Assembly (NCBI GenBank): GCA_019694685.1
Contig: JAIBBM010000021.1
Coordinates: 1-64,000 of the forward strand
DNA: 64,000 nucleotides
Reading direction: 5' to 3'
Source: Leptospirales bacterium
GTDB lineage: Bacteria; Spirochaetota; Leptospiria; Leptospirales; Leptonemataceae
Shown: positions 1 through 8,600 of the stretch, piece by piece
Numbering within the stretch: position 1 is the first letter of the stretch
Layout: each line of letters starts with the position of its first letter
The notes under the pieces: generated by a model
Database searches by the model: none
What the model was told of the DNA's origin: nothing
The model's input: the letters and a program-made list of their open reading frames with translations, nothing else
Program-made: the position numbers and the translations under genes

Positions 1-795
1 GTTGCTTCCGGACTCAAGGCAACCAACCCTGATTTGCATGTTTGGGTGGTGACTGGAGACGGAGATGCTCTTTCTATTGGCGGAAATCACTTCATTCACC
101 TGATGCGTCGTAACTTTGACATCAAAGTCATGATGTTCAACAATCAGATCTATGGGCTTACCAAGGGTCAGTATTCGCCAACTTCTGAAAAAGGAAAACA
201 GACAAAGTCTACTCCTTACGGATCCATAGACGAACCTTTCAATCCGGCAGAATTGGCGCTGGGTGCCAAAGCTTCGTTTGTAGCGCGCACACTGGACCGC
301 GATCCCAAGCATATGCAAGCGATGATTCGCAGATCGCACGAACACAAAGGCACAAGCTTTCTTGAAATCTATCAGAATTGCCCGGTATTCAATGATGCCG
401 CTTTCTTTCCCTTTACGGACCGCGAAACGCGCAAAGAAGAATCTCTCTTCGTGGAAGATGGAATGCCATTGATTTTCGGCCAGAACGATGAGAAGGGAAT
501 CAAGCTCGATGGGCTGACACCAGTGGTTGTGGATTTGAACTCAAGTGGAGTCAGCCGCGATGATCTCTGGATCCACAAAGAAGGGGACAAGACAAAGGCC
601 GGAATCCTCGCTCGATTCTTCGAACAACCAGGACACCATGGCCTTCCCAGACCGTTTGGAGTTTTCTATTCTGAAGTGCGCGCCTGCTATGAAGATGATC
701 TGGATCAGCAGATTGAGCACTCTCGCAACACAAAGGGAAAAATTCCTCTGAGCAAGATTCTATCCGGCGATCGCACCTGGGTCATCGCAGACTAA
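1..795 (+). CDS. korB: 2-oxoacid:ferredoxin oxidoreductase, beta subunit (3' part)
   Basis: Thiamine-diphosphate-binding beta subunit of a 2-oxoacid (probably 2-oxoglutarate) ferredoxin oxidoreductase, which decarboxylates the oxoacid, forms the acyl-CoA and passes electrons to ferredoxin. The reading frame is open from base 1, so the N-terminus lies outside the window; about 264 residues are visible. The motif GDGDALSIGGNHFIH near the start is the TPP/Mg site of this family, followed by FNNQIYGLTKGQYSPTS, typical of KorB-type subunits. The C-terminal part (EQPGHHGLPRPFGV) also fits. The partner alpha subunit should lie just upstream. It converges on proB with 36 bases between the stops. The exact substrate cannot be told from this piece. 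Confidence 0.9.
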   Translation, partial: VASGLKATNPDLHVWVVTGDGDALSIGGNHFIHLMRRNFDIKVMMFNNQIYGLTKGQYSPTSEKGKQTKSTPYGSIDEPFNPAELALGAKASFVARTLDRDPKHMQAMIRRSHEHKGTSFLEIYQNCPVFNDAAFFPFTDRETRKEESLFVEDGMPLIFGQNDEKGIKLDGLTPVVVDLNSSGVSRDDLWIHKEGDKTKAGILARFFEQPGHHGLPRPFGVFYSEVRACYEDDLDQQIEHSRNTKGKIPLSKILSGDRTWVIAD

Positions 796-831
796 GTCTG
801 CATTTGCGCCCTGCGTTCGTCCGGCTCTGAA

Positions 832-1914
832 TCATTCGAGGATCAGGTTGTCTCTGTGGATCACTTCGCGTGGTCCGTGGAGGCGTCGCTGATCCTCTGG
901 ATGATCCAGATCGCGTTTGCTGTAGTTTACAATTCCGCGCCCGAGAACTTCTCCACTGCTGCTCAAAACGTCTACTGGATCTCCTGCGAGAAAATTTCCG
1001 CGCAGCTCCTGGATCCCTGCGCGAAGTAGAGAGGATCCCTTTTCTATCAGGGCGTTTTGTGCGCCTGCATCGATTACGATTTCACCTTCCGGACGAGCAA
1101 ACAGGAGCCACTTCTTTCTAGCACTGATTCGTTTCTTGTGCGATCCGGCAATCAGAGTGCCAATGTCTTCACCCGCGAACAGGGATTGAACAGGCGAATC
1201 ATGCAAGCCTGGAAGAATGGCAAGCATCTGCCCGGAAATCAGACAAAGCTGGCCGGCGCGAAGTTTGGTTCTCATTCCTCCGCTTCCTGGACCGGCCGGA
1301 CCGAGTGCGTGCGAAAGCTCAGATGCAGAAATGGTTTCGAGATGAGATACTCTCTGGTCCTGAATGAGAAATCCAGGTGCGGCGGTGAGGATGATGAGCA
1401 GATCGGCACCAAACAGGGAGCTACAGGCAGCACTCAGCAGATCGTTGTCACCGAACTTCAATTCATCTGTAGAAACAGTATCATTTTCATTGATGATGGG
1501 AACGACTCCCATCGATATGAGTTCCTCAAGTGTGTTTCCAATGTTCAGATAAGCTCGTCTGTCTCTCATATCGCGCGCAGTGATGAGAAGCTGCGCTACC
1601 AGGATTCCATCTTTGCCAAAGACTTTCTCGTACTGCGCAATGAGTCTTCCCTGGCCAATCGCAGCGAGAGCCTGCTTTCGCGCCAGCTCGCCTGTATTGC
1701 TCCGATCGCGAAGAATCGCACGCGCAGTTCCAACAGCACCACTGGTTACAAGGGCGACTTCACAGCCGCGACCGCGAAGAAATAGAATCTCGCGACGCAA
1801 CTTTTCAAGCATTTCTGTCTGGATGCCACTTTCATCTGTGAGAAGGCTTGTGCCGACTTTCAAGACGACACGTTTTGCCCGGCTCAGTCGCGCGTTGTAA
1901 TCCGCGCGAGTCAC
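832..1914 (-). CDS. proB: Glutamate 5-kinase
   Basis: Phosphorylates glutamate to gamma-glutamyl phosphate, the first step of proline synthesis, in the cytoplasm. The 360-residue protein has an amino-acid-kinase fold (about 14-255) with the phosphate-binding stretch LKVGTSLLTD near residue 18, LVTSGAVGTAR near 56, and INENDTVSTDELKFGDND near 140, followed by GGMRTKLRAG. A C-terminal PUA domain (about 275-355) is present, as in full-length bacterial ProB. The ATG overlaps the obg stop by four bases (ATGA), so translation is probably coupled. No proA is visible next to it. The obg-proB neighbourhood is common in bacteria. Confidence 0.95.
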   Translation of the reverse strand: MTRADYNARLSRAKRVVLKVGTSLLTDESGIQTEMLEKLRREILFLRGRGCEVALVTSGAVGTARAILRDRSNTGELARKQALAAIGQGRLIAQYEKVFGKDGILVAQLLITARDMRDRRAYLNIGNTLEELISMGVVPIINENDTVSTDELKFGDNDLLSAACSSLFGADLLIILTAAPGFLIQDQRVSHLETISASELSHALGPAGPGSGGMRTKLRAGQLCLISGQMLAILPGLHDSPVQSLFAGEDIGTLIAGSHKKRISARKKWLLFARPEGEIVIDAGAQNALIEKGSSLLRAGIQELRGNFLAGDPVDVLSSSGEVLGRGIVNYSKRDLDHPEDQRRLHGPREVIHRDNLILE

Positions 1915-3020
1915 AAGGATTCTCCCTGTTCGCGGTTGTCCTGAGCAATTTCTTCAAGAATATGCTCTCCTTCTTCTCCATGAACCAGGAGGCTTTCCGC
2001 GAATGTAGGACCAGGAAAATGTTCGAATAACGTTTGCTTTAGACGATCCAGATGCCATTTTTCTTTGGCAGAGACAGATAGTATATCATGAGCTCCTAGC
2101 TTCGCATTGTGCAGTTTTTCAACCACGTCGTCTGCGGTTTGTTTCGCGAGTTCTTCGTCGTAGTCGATCGTATCCATTTTGTTGAGTACAACGATGAAAG
2201 GTCGCGCAAGAAGAGATTCTGAATAGCTTGCGAGCTCTGCCTGAAGCATCGATAGTTCTGCTGCAGGATCCATGGACTGAACATCGATCACATAGACGAT
2301 CGCACGCACACGTTCAATATGACGGAGAAATGAAAGACCAAGTCCGGCCCCATGATGGGCGCCCTCTATGATTCCAGGAATATCTGCGAGCAAAAGTCGA
2401 CGATAGTTGGCATTCTCGAGCACGCCAAGATGAGGAATCAATGTAGTGAAAGGATAATCTGCGATGCGCGATTTGCTTGCGGAAAGTGCGGCAATCAGAG
2501 TGGACTTCCCCGCATTGGGCAAACCAACGAGCCCGACATCGGCCATGAGCTTCAGGCGGAGAATTAGATTTCTTTCTTCCCCTGGAAGTCCTGACTGCGC
2601 ATACGTGGGAGCCTGATTGACTGAATTTGCAAAGTGAACATTTCCCAGTCCGCCTTTGCCGCCCCGAACCACAGTTATGCGAGAATCAATCCCAATTAGA
2701 TCACATACAATCTCGTCCGTATCTGCATCAATTACCTCAGTACCAGGAGGAACGAATACGATGAGGTCATTGCCGTTTGATCCAGTGCATTGATTTGCAT
2801 CGCCTGGTTCTCCAGCATCTGCTGCGAAGACTTTTCTATTTTTGAAATGTCCGAGACTCTGGTACGCAGATCGAGCTTGCAGGATGACGTCCCCGCCTCT
2901 GCCTCCATCTCCGCCGTCTGGTCCGGCTTTAGGTCTGTATTTTTCTCTGCGGAAGTGGGACGAACCGGCACCGCCGTGTCCGCCCCGAACGCAGATTTCG
3001 ATCTCGTCTACAAAGGACAC
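1911..3020 (-). CDS. obg: GTPase Obg/CgtA
   Basis: Ribosome-associated GTPase needed for large-subunit maturation and stress signalling. The 369-residue protein has the glycine-rich Obg fold (about 1-158) and a GTPase domain with G1 LPNAGKST (near 166), switch DYPFTTL, G3 DIPGIIEGAHHGAGLG, G4 NKMD and G5 SVSAKE. It ends in a short acidic tail and lacks the larger C-terminal domain of Firmicute Obg. The start is GTG, seven bases after the rpmA stop. It overlaps proB by four bases, so rpmA-obg-proB is one transcription unit. Confidence 0.96.
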   Translation of the reverse strand: MSFVDEIEICVRGGHGGAGSSHFRREKYRPKAGPDGGDGGRGGDVILQARSAYQSLGHFKNRKVFAADAGEPGDANQCTGSNGNDLIVFVPPGTEVIDADTDEIVCDLIGIDSRITVVRGGKGGLGNVHFANSVNQAPTYAQSGLPGEERNLILRLKLMADVGLVGLPNAGKSTLIAALSASKSRIADYPFTTLIPHLGVLENANYRRLLLADIPGIIEGAHHGAGLGLSFLRHIERVRAIVYVIDVQSMDPAAELSMLQAELASYSESLLARPFIVVLNKMDTIDYDEELAKQTADDVVEKLHNAKLGAHDILSVSAKEKWHLDRLKQTLFEHFPGPTFAESLLVHGEEGEHILEEIAQDNREQGESL

Positions 3021-3026
3021 CGCAGA

Positions 3027-3299
3027 TTAGCGGGTTGCTACCGAAGGCTGTTTTTCGATCGAGATGATTTGTCTGTCTTTCTTTACAAAACGGAACTGGA
3101 TGATGCCATCTTCGAGAGCAAAGAGAGTATGATCGCGTCCCATGCCAACGTTTGGACCCGGATGGAATTGAGTTCCGCGCTGGCGAACAATGATGTTGCC
3201 TGCTTTTACGAGTTCTCCGCCGAATCGTTTCATGCCCAGTCTCTGGGAATTCGAGTCGCGTCCGTTGCGAGTTGAGCCGCCGCCCTTTTTATGTGCCAT
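3027..3299 (-). CDS. rpmA: 50S ribosomal protein L27
   Basis: L27 (90 residues) reaches the peptidyl-transferase centre with its N-terminal tail. The protein begins [16 protein letters not shown], the short, already mature form. An in-frame TAA at 3306-3308 lies two codons before the ATG, so there is no N-terminal extension for a protease to remove, although a Prp-like protease is encoded at 7705-8019. It leads the rpmA-obg-proB unit. In most bacteria rplU sits just upstream, but here it is more than 4 kb away. Confidence 0.97.
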   Translation of the reverse strand: MAHKKGGGSTRNGRDSNSQRLGMKRFGGELVKAGNIIVRQRGTQFHPGPNVGMGRDHTLFALEDGIIQFRFVKKDRQIISIEKQPSVATR

Positions 3300-3389
3300 T
3301 TTCGTTTACCGGGGGACAATTTGCTGAAAGCCGGTACCCTGTCAACCTCTCACAGGTCTCTGGTTCCGGCCCCTTTCTAGAGCATCCTT

Positions 3390-4154
3390 TCAGGTGGCTT
3401 CCATACGGGCCAGGTCTTTGGCCACTCCACGGCGGAAGGATCCATCCACTCTTCTAAAGGCCACTCCAGCACCATTTTCGTCCACGCGAACAATCCCGGC
3501 CCTGCACGTGTACTGATTCCCCTGGAGAGTGAACGTCACCTGGACTTCTTCTCCAGGTTCGCGGTAGCATTCGTCCCAGAGGACAAAGAGTCCGGATTCG
3601 CTTGCATCCGCTGTTTTTCTGCGAATTCCATCCACGATGACTTCAAACTGGATTGGCCTGCGTTTCTGCAATCTCCAGCCACGTGGATACATTTTCATGT
3701 ATGGTGCAGAAACATCTTTTCGCACGAAGTAGATCACAGCTGCAATTCCAAGAACGGATTGCGCAAGAGCCAGACCGTTGTATGCTCCGGGAGAGCGCAC
3801 AATGGTGAACAGATCGTAAACAATGAGTATGGCCGCATAAGACAGAAACAGCCACCAGCCCCATCTCTTCACCATAAGCAGACCAATCCCAATCACAAAA
3901 GGGAACACGGTCAGAATGATTTCTGGAACAGAAAGCATCTTGAGTCCGAGCCATGCATGCTTCCAGTTCAAGTGGAGTTGCTGTGTGATTGCAAAATAGT
4001 TAATGAATGGTAATAGTAGGAAAACAATACCAAATAAGAGGAGCGTCCATGGTCTGCGAATGCGGCGGCGCCTTTCAAAAAGTGTGGTTTTTGCTGATTC
4101 TTCTCTTTCTTGCACGCGGTGGTTGTAGGATGCGCTGGCGGTTCTGGCAATCAT
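3390..4154 (-). CDS. Membrane protein with C-terminal PilZ domain
   Basis: A 254-residue protein. A basic N-terminus (FERRRRIRRP) leads into about four hydrophobic segments between residues 35 and 145. A cytoplasmic PilZ-like domain follows at about 160-250. The visible PilZ marks are the arginine stretch LQKRRPIQF and, about 18 residues later, DASESGLFV, which match the RxxxR and (D/N)xSxxG c-di-GMP-binding pattern. A role as a membrane c-di-GMP receptor is an inference. It ends 90 bases before rpmA on the same strand and lies inside the block that separates rplU-prp from rpmA-obg. The ATG at 4154 has no good ribosome site, so a start slightly downstream is possible. Confidence 0.75.
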   Translation of the reverse strand: MIARTASASYNHRVQEREESAKTTLFERRRRIRRPWTLLLFGIVFLLLPFINYFAITQQLHLNWKHAWLGLKMLSVPEIILTVFPFVIGIGLLMVKRWGWWLFLSYAAILIVYDLFTIVRSPGAYNGLALAQSVLGIAAVIYFVRKDVSAPYMKMYPRGWRLQKRRPIQFEVIVDGIRRKTADASESGLFVLWDECYREPGEEVQVTFTLQGNQYTCRAGIVRVDENGAGVAFRRVDGSFRRGVAKDLARMEAT

Positions 4155-4249
4155 GTTTTTCTTGTTCTATGTTTTTCATGAATCGTGTAGTCTCCAACTA
4201 ACGTCAGTACAGGCTTGACTGTTTCTGTCTGCATGCCATAACACTGCCC

Positions 4250-6775
4250 ATGCGCAGGGCCTTCTACTTCGCAGCGCTAGCACTCCTGCTTGGCTCCTGT
4301 TCGGATCGATCTGTGGTGGATCTGACCGGAAAATGGCGGTACAGAATGGGCTTTGAGACGGCCTACCTCACGGCGCGAGAGGATGCTGCGTGGAAAGAGG
4401 TCACGCTTCCCGCTTTCCTGTACAAGACGCTCAATCTACAGGACTATCGTGGCTGGATCACGTTGCAGAAGGATTTGCCGTCTTCCATGTCCATTCTCGA
4501 AGAAACTCCCGGACTGGTTCGCATGGGATGGAATTCGGATGTTGCGGTATTCTACATAGACGATCAGAGAATCGGCCAGACTGGAAGTGTGGAACCATAC
4601 GAATCAGGTGCATATAGACCTTCCGCGAAAACCTTCTCTGTTTTATCTCACAGAGATACTCATACTGTGACCATGGCTCTTTACACGAATGGCCAGTTTC
4701 CTCTCCAGGTGTTTGGTCCAGAAATGGAAATCGGCCCCGCCGATGTTCTTCGCCAGAGGATGGATGTGGCTCAGGTTATTTCTTTTTCGTTTCTTGCCAT
4801 CTACTTCATTGTAGGCGCATATCATCTTCTTCTGTTTTCCGTGCGAAGGCGCGATCGGCACAATCTCTTCTTTGGGATTTTTTGCATGCTCCTGACAGTA
4901 TACTGGTTCTTTCGCACTGACTTTCGAGGTTCTCTGTTTGGATCCAATGTGCTCTATCAGGTAAAGACAGAATACAGCACTCTGTTTATGATCGGTCCCA
5001 GCATGATCTTCTTTCTTTCTCAATACTTCGAGAAGAAGTTCTCGCGCATTGGAATCGTGGTCACCATTTTCTGGACCGGACTTCTTCTATGGCTCCTCTC
5101 TGCAACGGCGTACCAGACAACAGCAGACGTGCTCAGAGTCTGGCAGCTCACCGCCCTTCCTACGATGCTCTTTGTAGTTTTTTACATGGGTCGAGAGGCA
5201 TTTCGCGGCAATCGGGATGCCAGGTGGATGCTCGCTGGCTTTGTAGTGTTCTTTCTTTTTGTTTTGCACGATCTACTCAGTTCTCTGTTTCAGATCGATA
5301 CGCCTCATTTAGCACGTTACTCGTTCATTATTTTTGTCCTCGGGATTGCAGGAGTTCTCGCGCGTAGATTTACGCGAATCCACAATCAGGTAGAAGAGCT
5401 CAACGAGCATCTGGAAGAAAAAGTTCGCGAAAGAACGGACCAGCTCCATAAGACTCTCCACGCAGTAGAAGAGCTCAAGGTGCAGCAAGACGGAGACTAT
5501 TTTTTGACTTCCCTCTTGATTCAGCCTTTGACAGGAAATTTTGTAGAAGGGAGCGCCGTGAGTGTGGATATTGTTGCGCGCCAGAAGAAGCAGTTTCGGT
5601 TTAAGCACTGGGAAGCGGAAATCGGCGGAGATCTGGCCACGGCCAATGTAATCACCCTTCGCGGAAGACGTTATGCGGTATTCATAAACGGGGACGCCAT
5701 GGGCAAATCGATTCAGGGTGCCGGCGGGGCTCTCGTGCTCGGTACGGTTTTCAAGTCCATTCTCTCTAGAACCCAGGTTTCGTCATATTTTCAGAATCGA
5801 TATCCGGAGCAGTGGCTCAAAGAGATGTTTCTCGAGTTGCAGAGTGTTTTCACTGCCTTTGATGGCAGTATGATGGTATCGGCTGTGTTCGGTCTGGTGT
5901 CGGAGGAAAGCGGCCTTGTGTACTACGTCAACGCGGAGCATCCGTTTGTTGTGTTGTATCGTCGCGGGAAGGCGAGCTTTCTCGATCGCTCTATGGAGTT
6001 GCGAAAGCTCGGCATTGCGATCATTCCTGGGATTTTGCAGGTAAGGTCCGTTCCCCTGCGTCCGCGCGATGTGTTGATCATCGGCTCTGACGGACGCGAT
6101 GATGTTGCCATCGGAGAGGACTCACTTGGCAATCGAATCATCAATGAGGATGAATCGCACTTTTTGAGAAGCGTAGAGAAAGGAGATGGCAATCTGGAAC
6201 GGATAGAAGAGGCCATTCGGGAAACCGGAGAACTGACGGATGATCTTTCCCTAATGCGAATTGCATTTCGAGATGATGTTCCTTTGACTGAGGAATCGTC
6301 TGTAGATCAGGCCCGTGATCGTATTGCGGTGGCCCGGGCTCATGCGAGATCAGGAAGGCTCAGGCAGGCGGAGGAGGACTACAGAGCTGCAGCCGAAAGT
6401 TCGCCCGGGCCTGCCATCGGACGCGAATGGCTCAAGGTTCTTCATGCGATGGGCCGCGAGTCAGAAAGAGCGGAGATTGCGGAACGTTATTCGGAATTGC
6501 ACCCGGAAGTTCCTGGATTTTTGCGCGTTGCCTCTGAAGCCCTGGCCGCCTGTGGCAATATCGAAAAAGCGGTGGATTTTGGAGAAAGGTACAGGCTTTG
6601 TCAGCCATACAATCGAGCGGGTCTACTTCATCTGGTCGATTTGCACATGAGGCAGGGCAGGTGGACGGCAGCGCTACGAGTTGTGGAGCAGAGGCTCATT
6701 GTAGACCCCATGGACAGAGAAGCCCTCGAGTTGCGTCTTCTGCTCCGTCAAAAAATGGGAAGTGACGACGCGTAA
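4250..6775 (+). CDS. 7TM receptor with SpoIIE phosphatase and TPR repeats
   Basis: An 841-residue sensor. Residues 1-17 form a lipoprotein-like signal ending LLLGSC. An extracytoplasmic domain resembling the 7TMR-DISM sensor fold follows (about 18-175), then seven hydrophobic helices (about 180-385), a coiled coil (about 390-425, EELNEHLEEKVRERTDQL), a SpoIIE/PP2C-type Ser/Thr phosphatase domain (about 435-660, with GDAMGKS and DVLIIGSDGRDD) and TPR-like helices (about 685-835). It probably dephosphorylates a STAS anti-sigma antagonist on an external cue; the STAS protein at 16335-16661 is one candidate, but this is inference. The gene is transcribed alone, divergent from the PilZ gene. Confidence 0.85.
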   Translation: MRRAFYFAALALLLGSCSDRSVVDLTGKWRYRMGFETAYLTAREDAAWKEVTLPAFLYKTLNLQDYRGWITLQKDLPSSMSILEETPGLVRMGWNSDVAVFYIDDQRIGQTGSVEPYESGAYRPSAKTFSVLSHRDTHTVTMALYTNGQFPLQVFGPEMEIGPADVLRQRMDVAQVISFSFLAIYFIVGAYHLLLFSVRRRDRHNLFFGIFCMLLTVYWFFRTDFRGSLFGSNVLYQVKTEYSTLFMIGPSMIFFLSQYFEKKFSRIGIVVTIFWTGLLLWLLSATAYQTTADVLRVWQLTALPTMLFVVFYMGREAFRGNRDARWMLAGFVVFFLFVLHDLLSSLFQIDTPHLARYSFIIFVLGIAGVLARRFTRIHNQVEELNEHLEEKVRERTDQLHKTLHAVEELKVQQDGDYFLTSLLIQPLTGNFVEGSAVSVDIVARQKKQFRFKHWEAEIGGDLATANVITLRGRRYAVFINGDAMGKSIQGAGGALVLGTVFKSILSRTQVSSYFQNRYPEQWLKEMFLELQSVFTAFDGSMMVSAVFGLVSEESGLVYYVNAEHPFVVLYRRGKASFLDRSMELRKLGIAIIPGILQVRSVPLRPRDVLIIGSDGRDDVAIGEDSLGNRIINEDESHFLRSVEKGDGNLERIEEAIRETGELTDDLSLMRIAFRDDVPLTEESSVDQARDRIAVARAHARSGRLRQAEEDYRAAAESSPGPAIGREWLKVLHAMGRESERAEIAERYSELHPEVPGFLRVASEALAACGNIEKAVDFGERYRLCQPYNRAGLLHLVDLHMRQGRWTAALRVVEQRLIVDPMDREALELRLLLRQKMGSDDA

Positions 6776-6786
6776 ATCGAGAGCTG

Positions 6787-7179
6787 TTATTCTGTACTGG
6801 CAGGGCGGTTACTCATGGACCAGGTATGTGCAAGCCAGCCATCAAAATCTTCCCATTCGCGTCCACGCATGCTGGTCCCAAGAAGAGTGATCACGCGCAT
6901 TTTTCTTTCCGTATCAAAAGCAAACTGATCTTCATCCCATGTTGCGAACACGATTAGATTCTGGAAGCTGTCATGGCGCGCTGGAGGTTGGAAGTAGAAG
7001 TTCGTCATTTCTGGTTCGAGAGTAGTCAGCAGGATTTTGTAGGAAAGGGGTAGCTCAATTCCAAGTCCCTGTTCTGCGGTTTGAAGATCCCCCGCTGAAA
7101 AAAGAGGTTTGTCTATGCATCTGCCCGATTGTCGCAGTTCGGAGATAACTTGTTCTACGCTCATGGGGACATGCTGCAT
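6787..7179 (-). CDS. SMI1/KNR4 (SUKH) family protein
   Basis: About 130 residues. The stretch AEQGLGIELPLSYKILL, then an aromatic FYFQPP and later WDEDQFAFDT, follow the SUKH/SMI1-KNR4 pattern. Many such small proteins are immunity proteins to contact-dependent toxins, others have housekeeping roles. No toxin gene is visible nearby, so the role is unknown. The start is taken at ATG 7179; a TTG at 7215 or an ATG at 7164 are alternatives, and none has a strong ribosome site. It converges on the SpoIIE receptor gene with 11 bases between stops and diverges from the secreted protein gene at 7265. Confidence 0.7.
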   Translation of the reverse strand: MQHVPMSVEQVISELRQSGRCIDKPLFSAGDLQTAEQGLGIELPLSYKILLTTLEPEMTNFYFQPPARHDSFQNLIVFATWDEDQFAFDTERKMRVITLLGTSMRGREWEDFDGWLAHTWSMSNRPASTE

Positions 7180-7264
7180 GAGCGCGTTCCGGGGATCAAT
7201 GATTTGTCGACGCAAATCATTGAATTCTCCTTGCCTGCCGGCAGCTCTGTGTTTCCTATTCGTT

Positions 7265-7708
7265 GTGAAATATTCTCTTTTTCTCTTATGGATTCTCGTG
7301 GCTGCAACCCCGGCCTTCGCGGAGGAGTGTTTTGCGACTCCGTCTCTTTACTCTTATACTTTTCCAAAATCGCATCTAAAGCAGTACCCAAAGCAGACGG
7401 TCGCGGAGATGGATCTTTCCTGGCAGGATGAACAAACGTGCCCCCACGCTCGCGCATCCATTTCTATCAAATTGTGGTCAGGCGTTTCCTATAGATTTTT
7501 TGCCGATTGCGCGCCGCTCGGGCAGGGCAGATATAAATGTGCGAAGGGCGCGAGCGCAGCATCGCTTCGCTTTGATGGTAAGTTTGCCTGGGTAGACTGG
7601 ATCACGCCGGTTCAATTCGATGGCGAAAGCGGAAAAGGAAACGTAGTATTAAAACCAAAAACAGACGACGATAACTTTCGTCTGGATCCTCTGAAGATGG
7701 GCCCTTAG
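7265..7708 (+). CDS. Secreted protein of unknown function
   Basis: A protein of about 147 residues that I do not recognise. With the GTG at 7265 it begins with a clean Sec signal (hydrophobic core LFLLWILVAATPAFA, cleavage expected before EECF). The mature part has four cysteines (ECF, TCP, DCA, KCA) and alternating beta-like stretches such as ISIKLWSGVSYRF. The frame stays open upstream, but that sequence is not signal-like. The last four bases overlap the end of the convergent prp gene (7705-8019). No ribosome site is evident, so the start is uncertain. Confidence 0.55.
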   Translation: MKYSLFLLWILVAATPAFAEECFATPSLYSYTFPKSHLKQYPKQTVAEMDLSWQDEQTCPHARASISIKLWSGVSYRFFADCAPLGQGRYKCAKGASAASLRFDGKFAWVDWITPVQFDGESGKGNVVLKPKTDDDNFRLDPLKMGP

Positions 7709-8019
7709 CTTCCGGCCATGCTTCCCTGAACGCGCACAGCTAGAGCATCCGGGAATTGCTTTTCCAGCGATCTGAGCCCCAGGACGGTGGCCGCGAACAA
7801 TATTTGAGCTGCGGGAGAGTCTTCGGTTTCCAGATCGAAGTAGCCGTCCGCCTTTTCAAGATTGGAATGCTGCTTCGCGATGAGGCGAATGGATGCTTCT
7901 AGAGTTTCTGTGAGGACAGAAATGGCGGAGCAGAGGTCCAGGGCCGTGGTTTTCTTAGAATGGCCGTCTGCGACGAGGCGCAGACTTCCTTTCTGGTTTT
8001 GAAATGTGACGCGGGTCAA
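7705..8019 (-). CDS. prp: Prp/YsxB-like ribosomal-processing cysteine protease
   Basis: A 104-residue protein of the Prp (YsxB) family. Known members remove the N-terminal extension of ribosomal protein L27 in Firmicutes and relatives, and their gene normally sits between rplU and rpmA. The dyad pattern is visible as G19-H20 in ADGHS and C30 in LDLCSAISVL, with a slightly short H-to-C loop. The start overlaps the rplU stop by four bases, matching the usual order. The oddity is that the L27 of this genome (3027-3299) has no extension, so the substrate here is unclear. The family call is firm; the biochemical role in this organism is open. Confidence 0.85.
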   Translation of the reverse strand: MTRVTFQNQKGSLRLVADGHSKKTTALDLCSAISVLTETLEASIRLIAKQHSNLEKADGYFDLETEDSPAAQILFAATVLGLRSLEKQFPDALAVRVQGSMAGS

Positions 8020-8327
8020 CCCTGGATTTTGAGCACTTGAAGCTTCTGGAGATCCTGGCGATGCCCCCAGTGGCGGCGAATGCCCTTGCGCTTCTTGTAA
8101 TGCATGCCAGAGATTTTGGGAGAGCGAGTGTCTTCCAGAACTTTCAGAGAAACAGAAGCACCCTTTACGAAAGGTGCTCCTACTTTGAGGCTTTCCCCTT
8201 CACCTACTGCGATGACGTCTTCGCATTTGAACTCTTTGGAAATATCATGCCCCGTCAGGTCCGTGAGGATGACGTCATTTTCCTTAACTTTGTGCTGGTG
8301 ACCGGCGATCTGGATGATTGCGTACAT
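8016..8327 (-). CDS. rplU: 50S ribosomal protein L21
   Basis: L21 (103 residues) binds 23S rRNA early in large-subunit assembly. The start MYAIIQIAGHQHKVKEND at 8327 is the conserved N-terminus; the frame continues 16 codons further upstream but that part is not L21. The C-terminal basic stretch (HYKKRKGIRRHWGHRQ) is the family's usual rRNA-binding tail. It is translationally coupled to prp (ATGA overlap). A likely promoter lies 20-48 bases upstream. Confidence 0.96.
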   Translation of the reverse strand: MYAIIQIAGHQHKVKENDVILTDLTGHDISKEFKCEDVIAVGEGESLKVGAPFVKGASVSLKVLEDTRSPKISGMHYKKRKGIRRHWGHRQDLQKLQVLKIQG

Positions 8328-8346
8328 AGTAAAACCCCGAGGAGAC

Positions 8347-8375
8347 ATGATTTTTGGCCCCAGTCGGCGGGTCAA
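8347..8375 (-). promoter_or_regulatory. Possible sigma70-type promoter for rplU-prp
   Basis: On the minus strand TTGACC (8370-8375) is followed after 17 bases by AATCAT (8347-8352), four of six bases matching the -10 consensus. Transcription would begin near 8340, leaving a leader of about a dozen bases before the L21 ATG. This is pattern matching only. Confidence 0.35.
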
Positions 8376-8381
8376 GCGCGT

Positions 8382-8427
8382 ACCTGGGTGTTTCCTGACC
8401 CAGGTGGCTGCCCTCCCTCTGGAGGGC
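8382..8427. repeat. Two adjacent perfect hairpins upstream of rplU
   Basis: ACCTGGGT (8382-8389) pairs with ACCCAGGT (8398-8405) over an 8-base loop. GCCCTCC (8410-8416) pairs with GGAGGGC (8421-8427) over a 4-base loop. Both are GC-rich and perfect. Neither is followed by a T run on either strand, so they are not obvious intrinsic terminators. They lie upstream of the proposed rplU promoter. They could be part of a longer leader RNA if transcription starts further out. Confidence 0.6.
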
Positions 8428-8514
8428 CAGGTGCTCTGGCGGAAACTGCCTGCCTGGATACGGTCTTGCGGGCTACCTGAGTTTTGACGGAAATGTGCTT
8501 CTATGGCTCGGCGC

Positions 8515-8542
8515 CGATGGCTCCGCCCCGATGGCTCCGCCC
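8515..8542. repeat. Tandem 14-base direct repeat
   Basis: CGATGGCTCCGCCC occurs twice head to tail (8515-8528 and 8529-8542), with a partial, diverged copy just before it. It lies in the non-coding stretch between rplU and the ankyrin remnant. No function is apparent. Confidence 0.7.
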
Positions 8543-8600
8543 AATTTGCCCACGGTGCCGGAATCCCTGCGGTACATGGTTCTTGAAAGGTCGCCTAACG

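Noticed and set aside
1057..1785. A 242-codon plus-strand frame opposite proB
   Set aside because: Entirely antisense to a well-conserved proB; no recognisable motif.
8382..8427. The two hairpins ahead of rplU read as intrinsic terminators
   Set aside because: Neither is followed by a T run on either strand.
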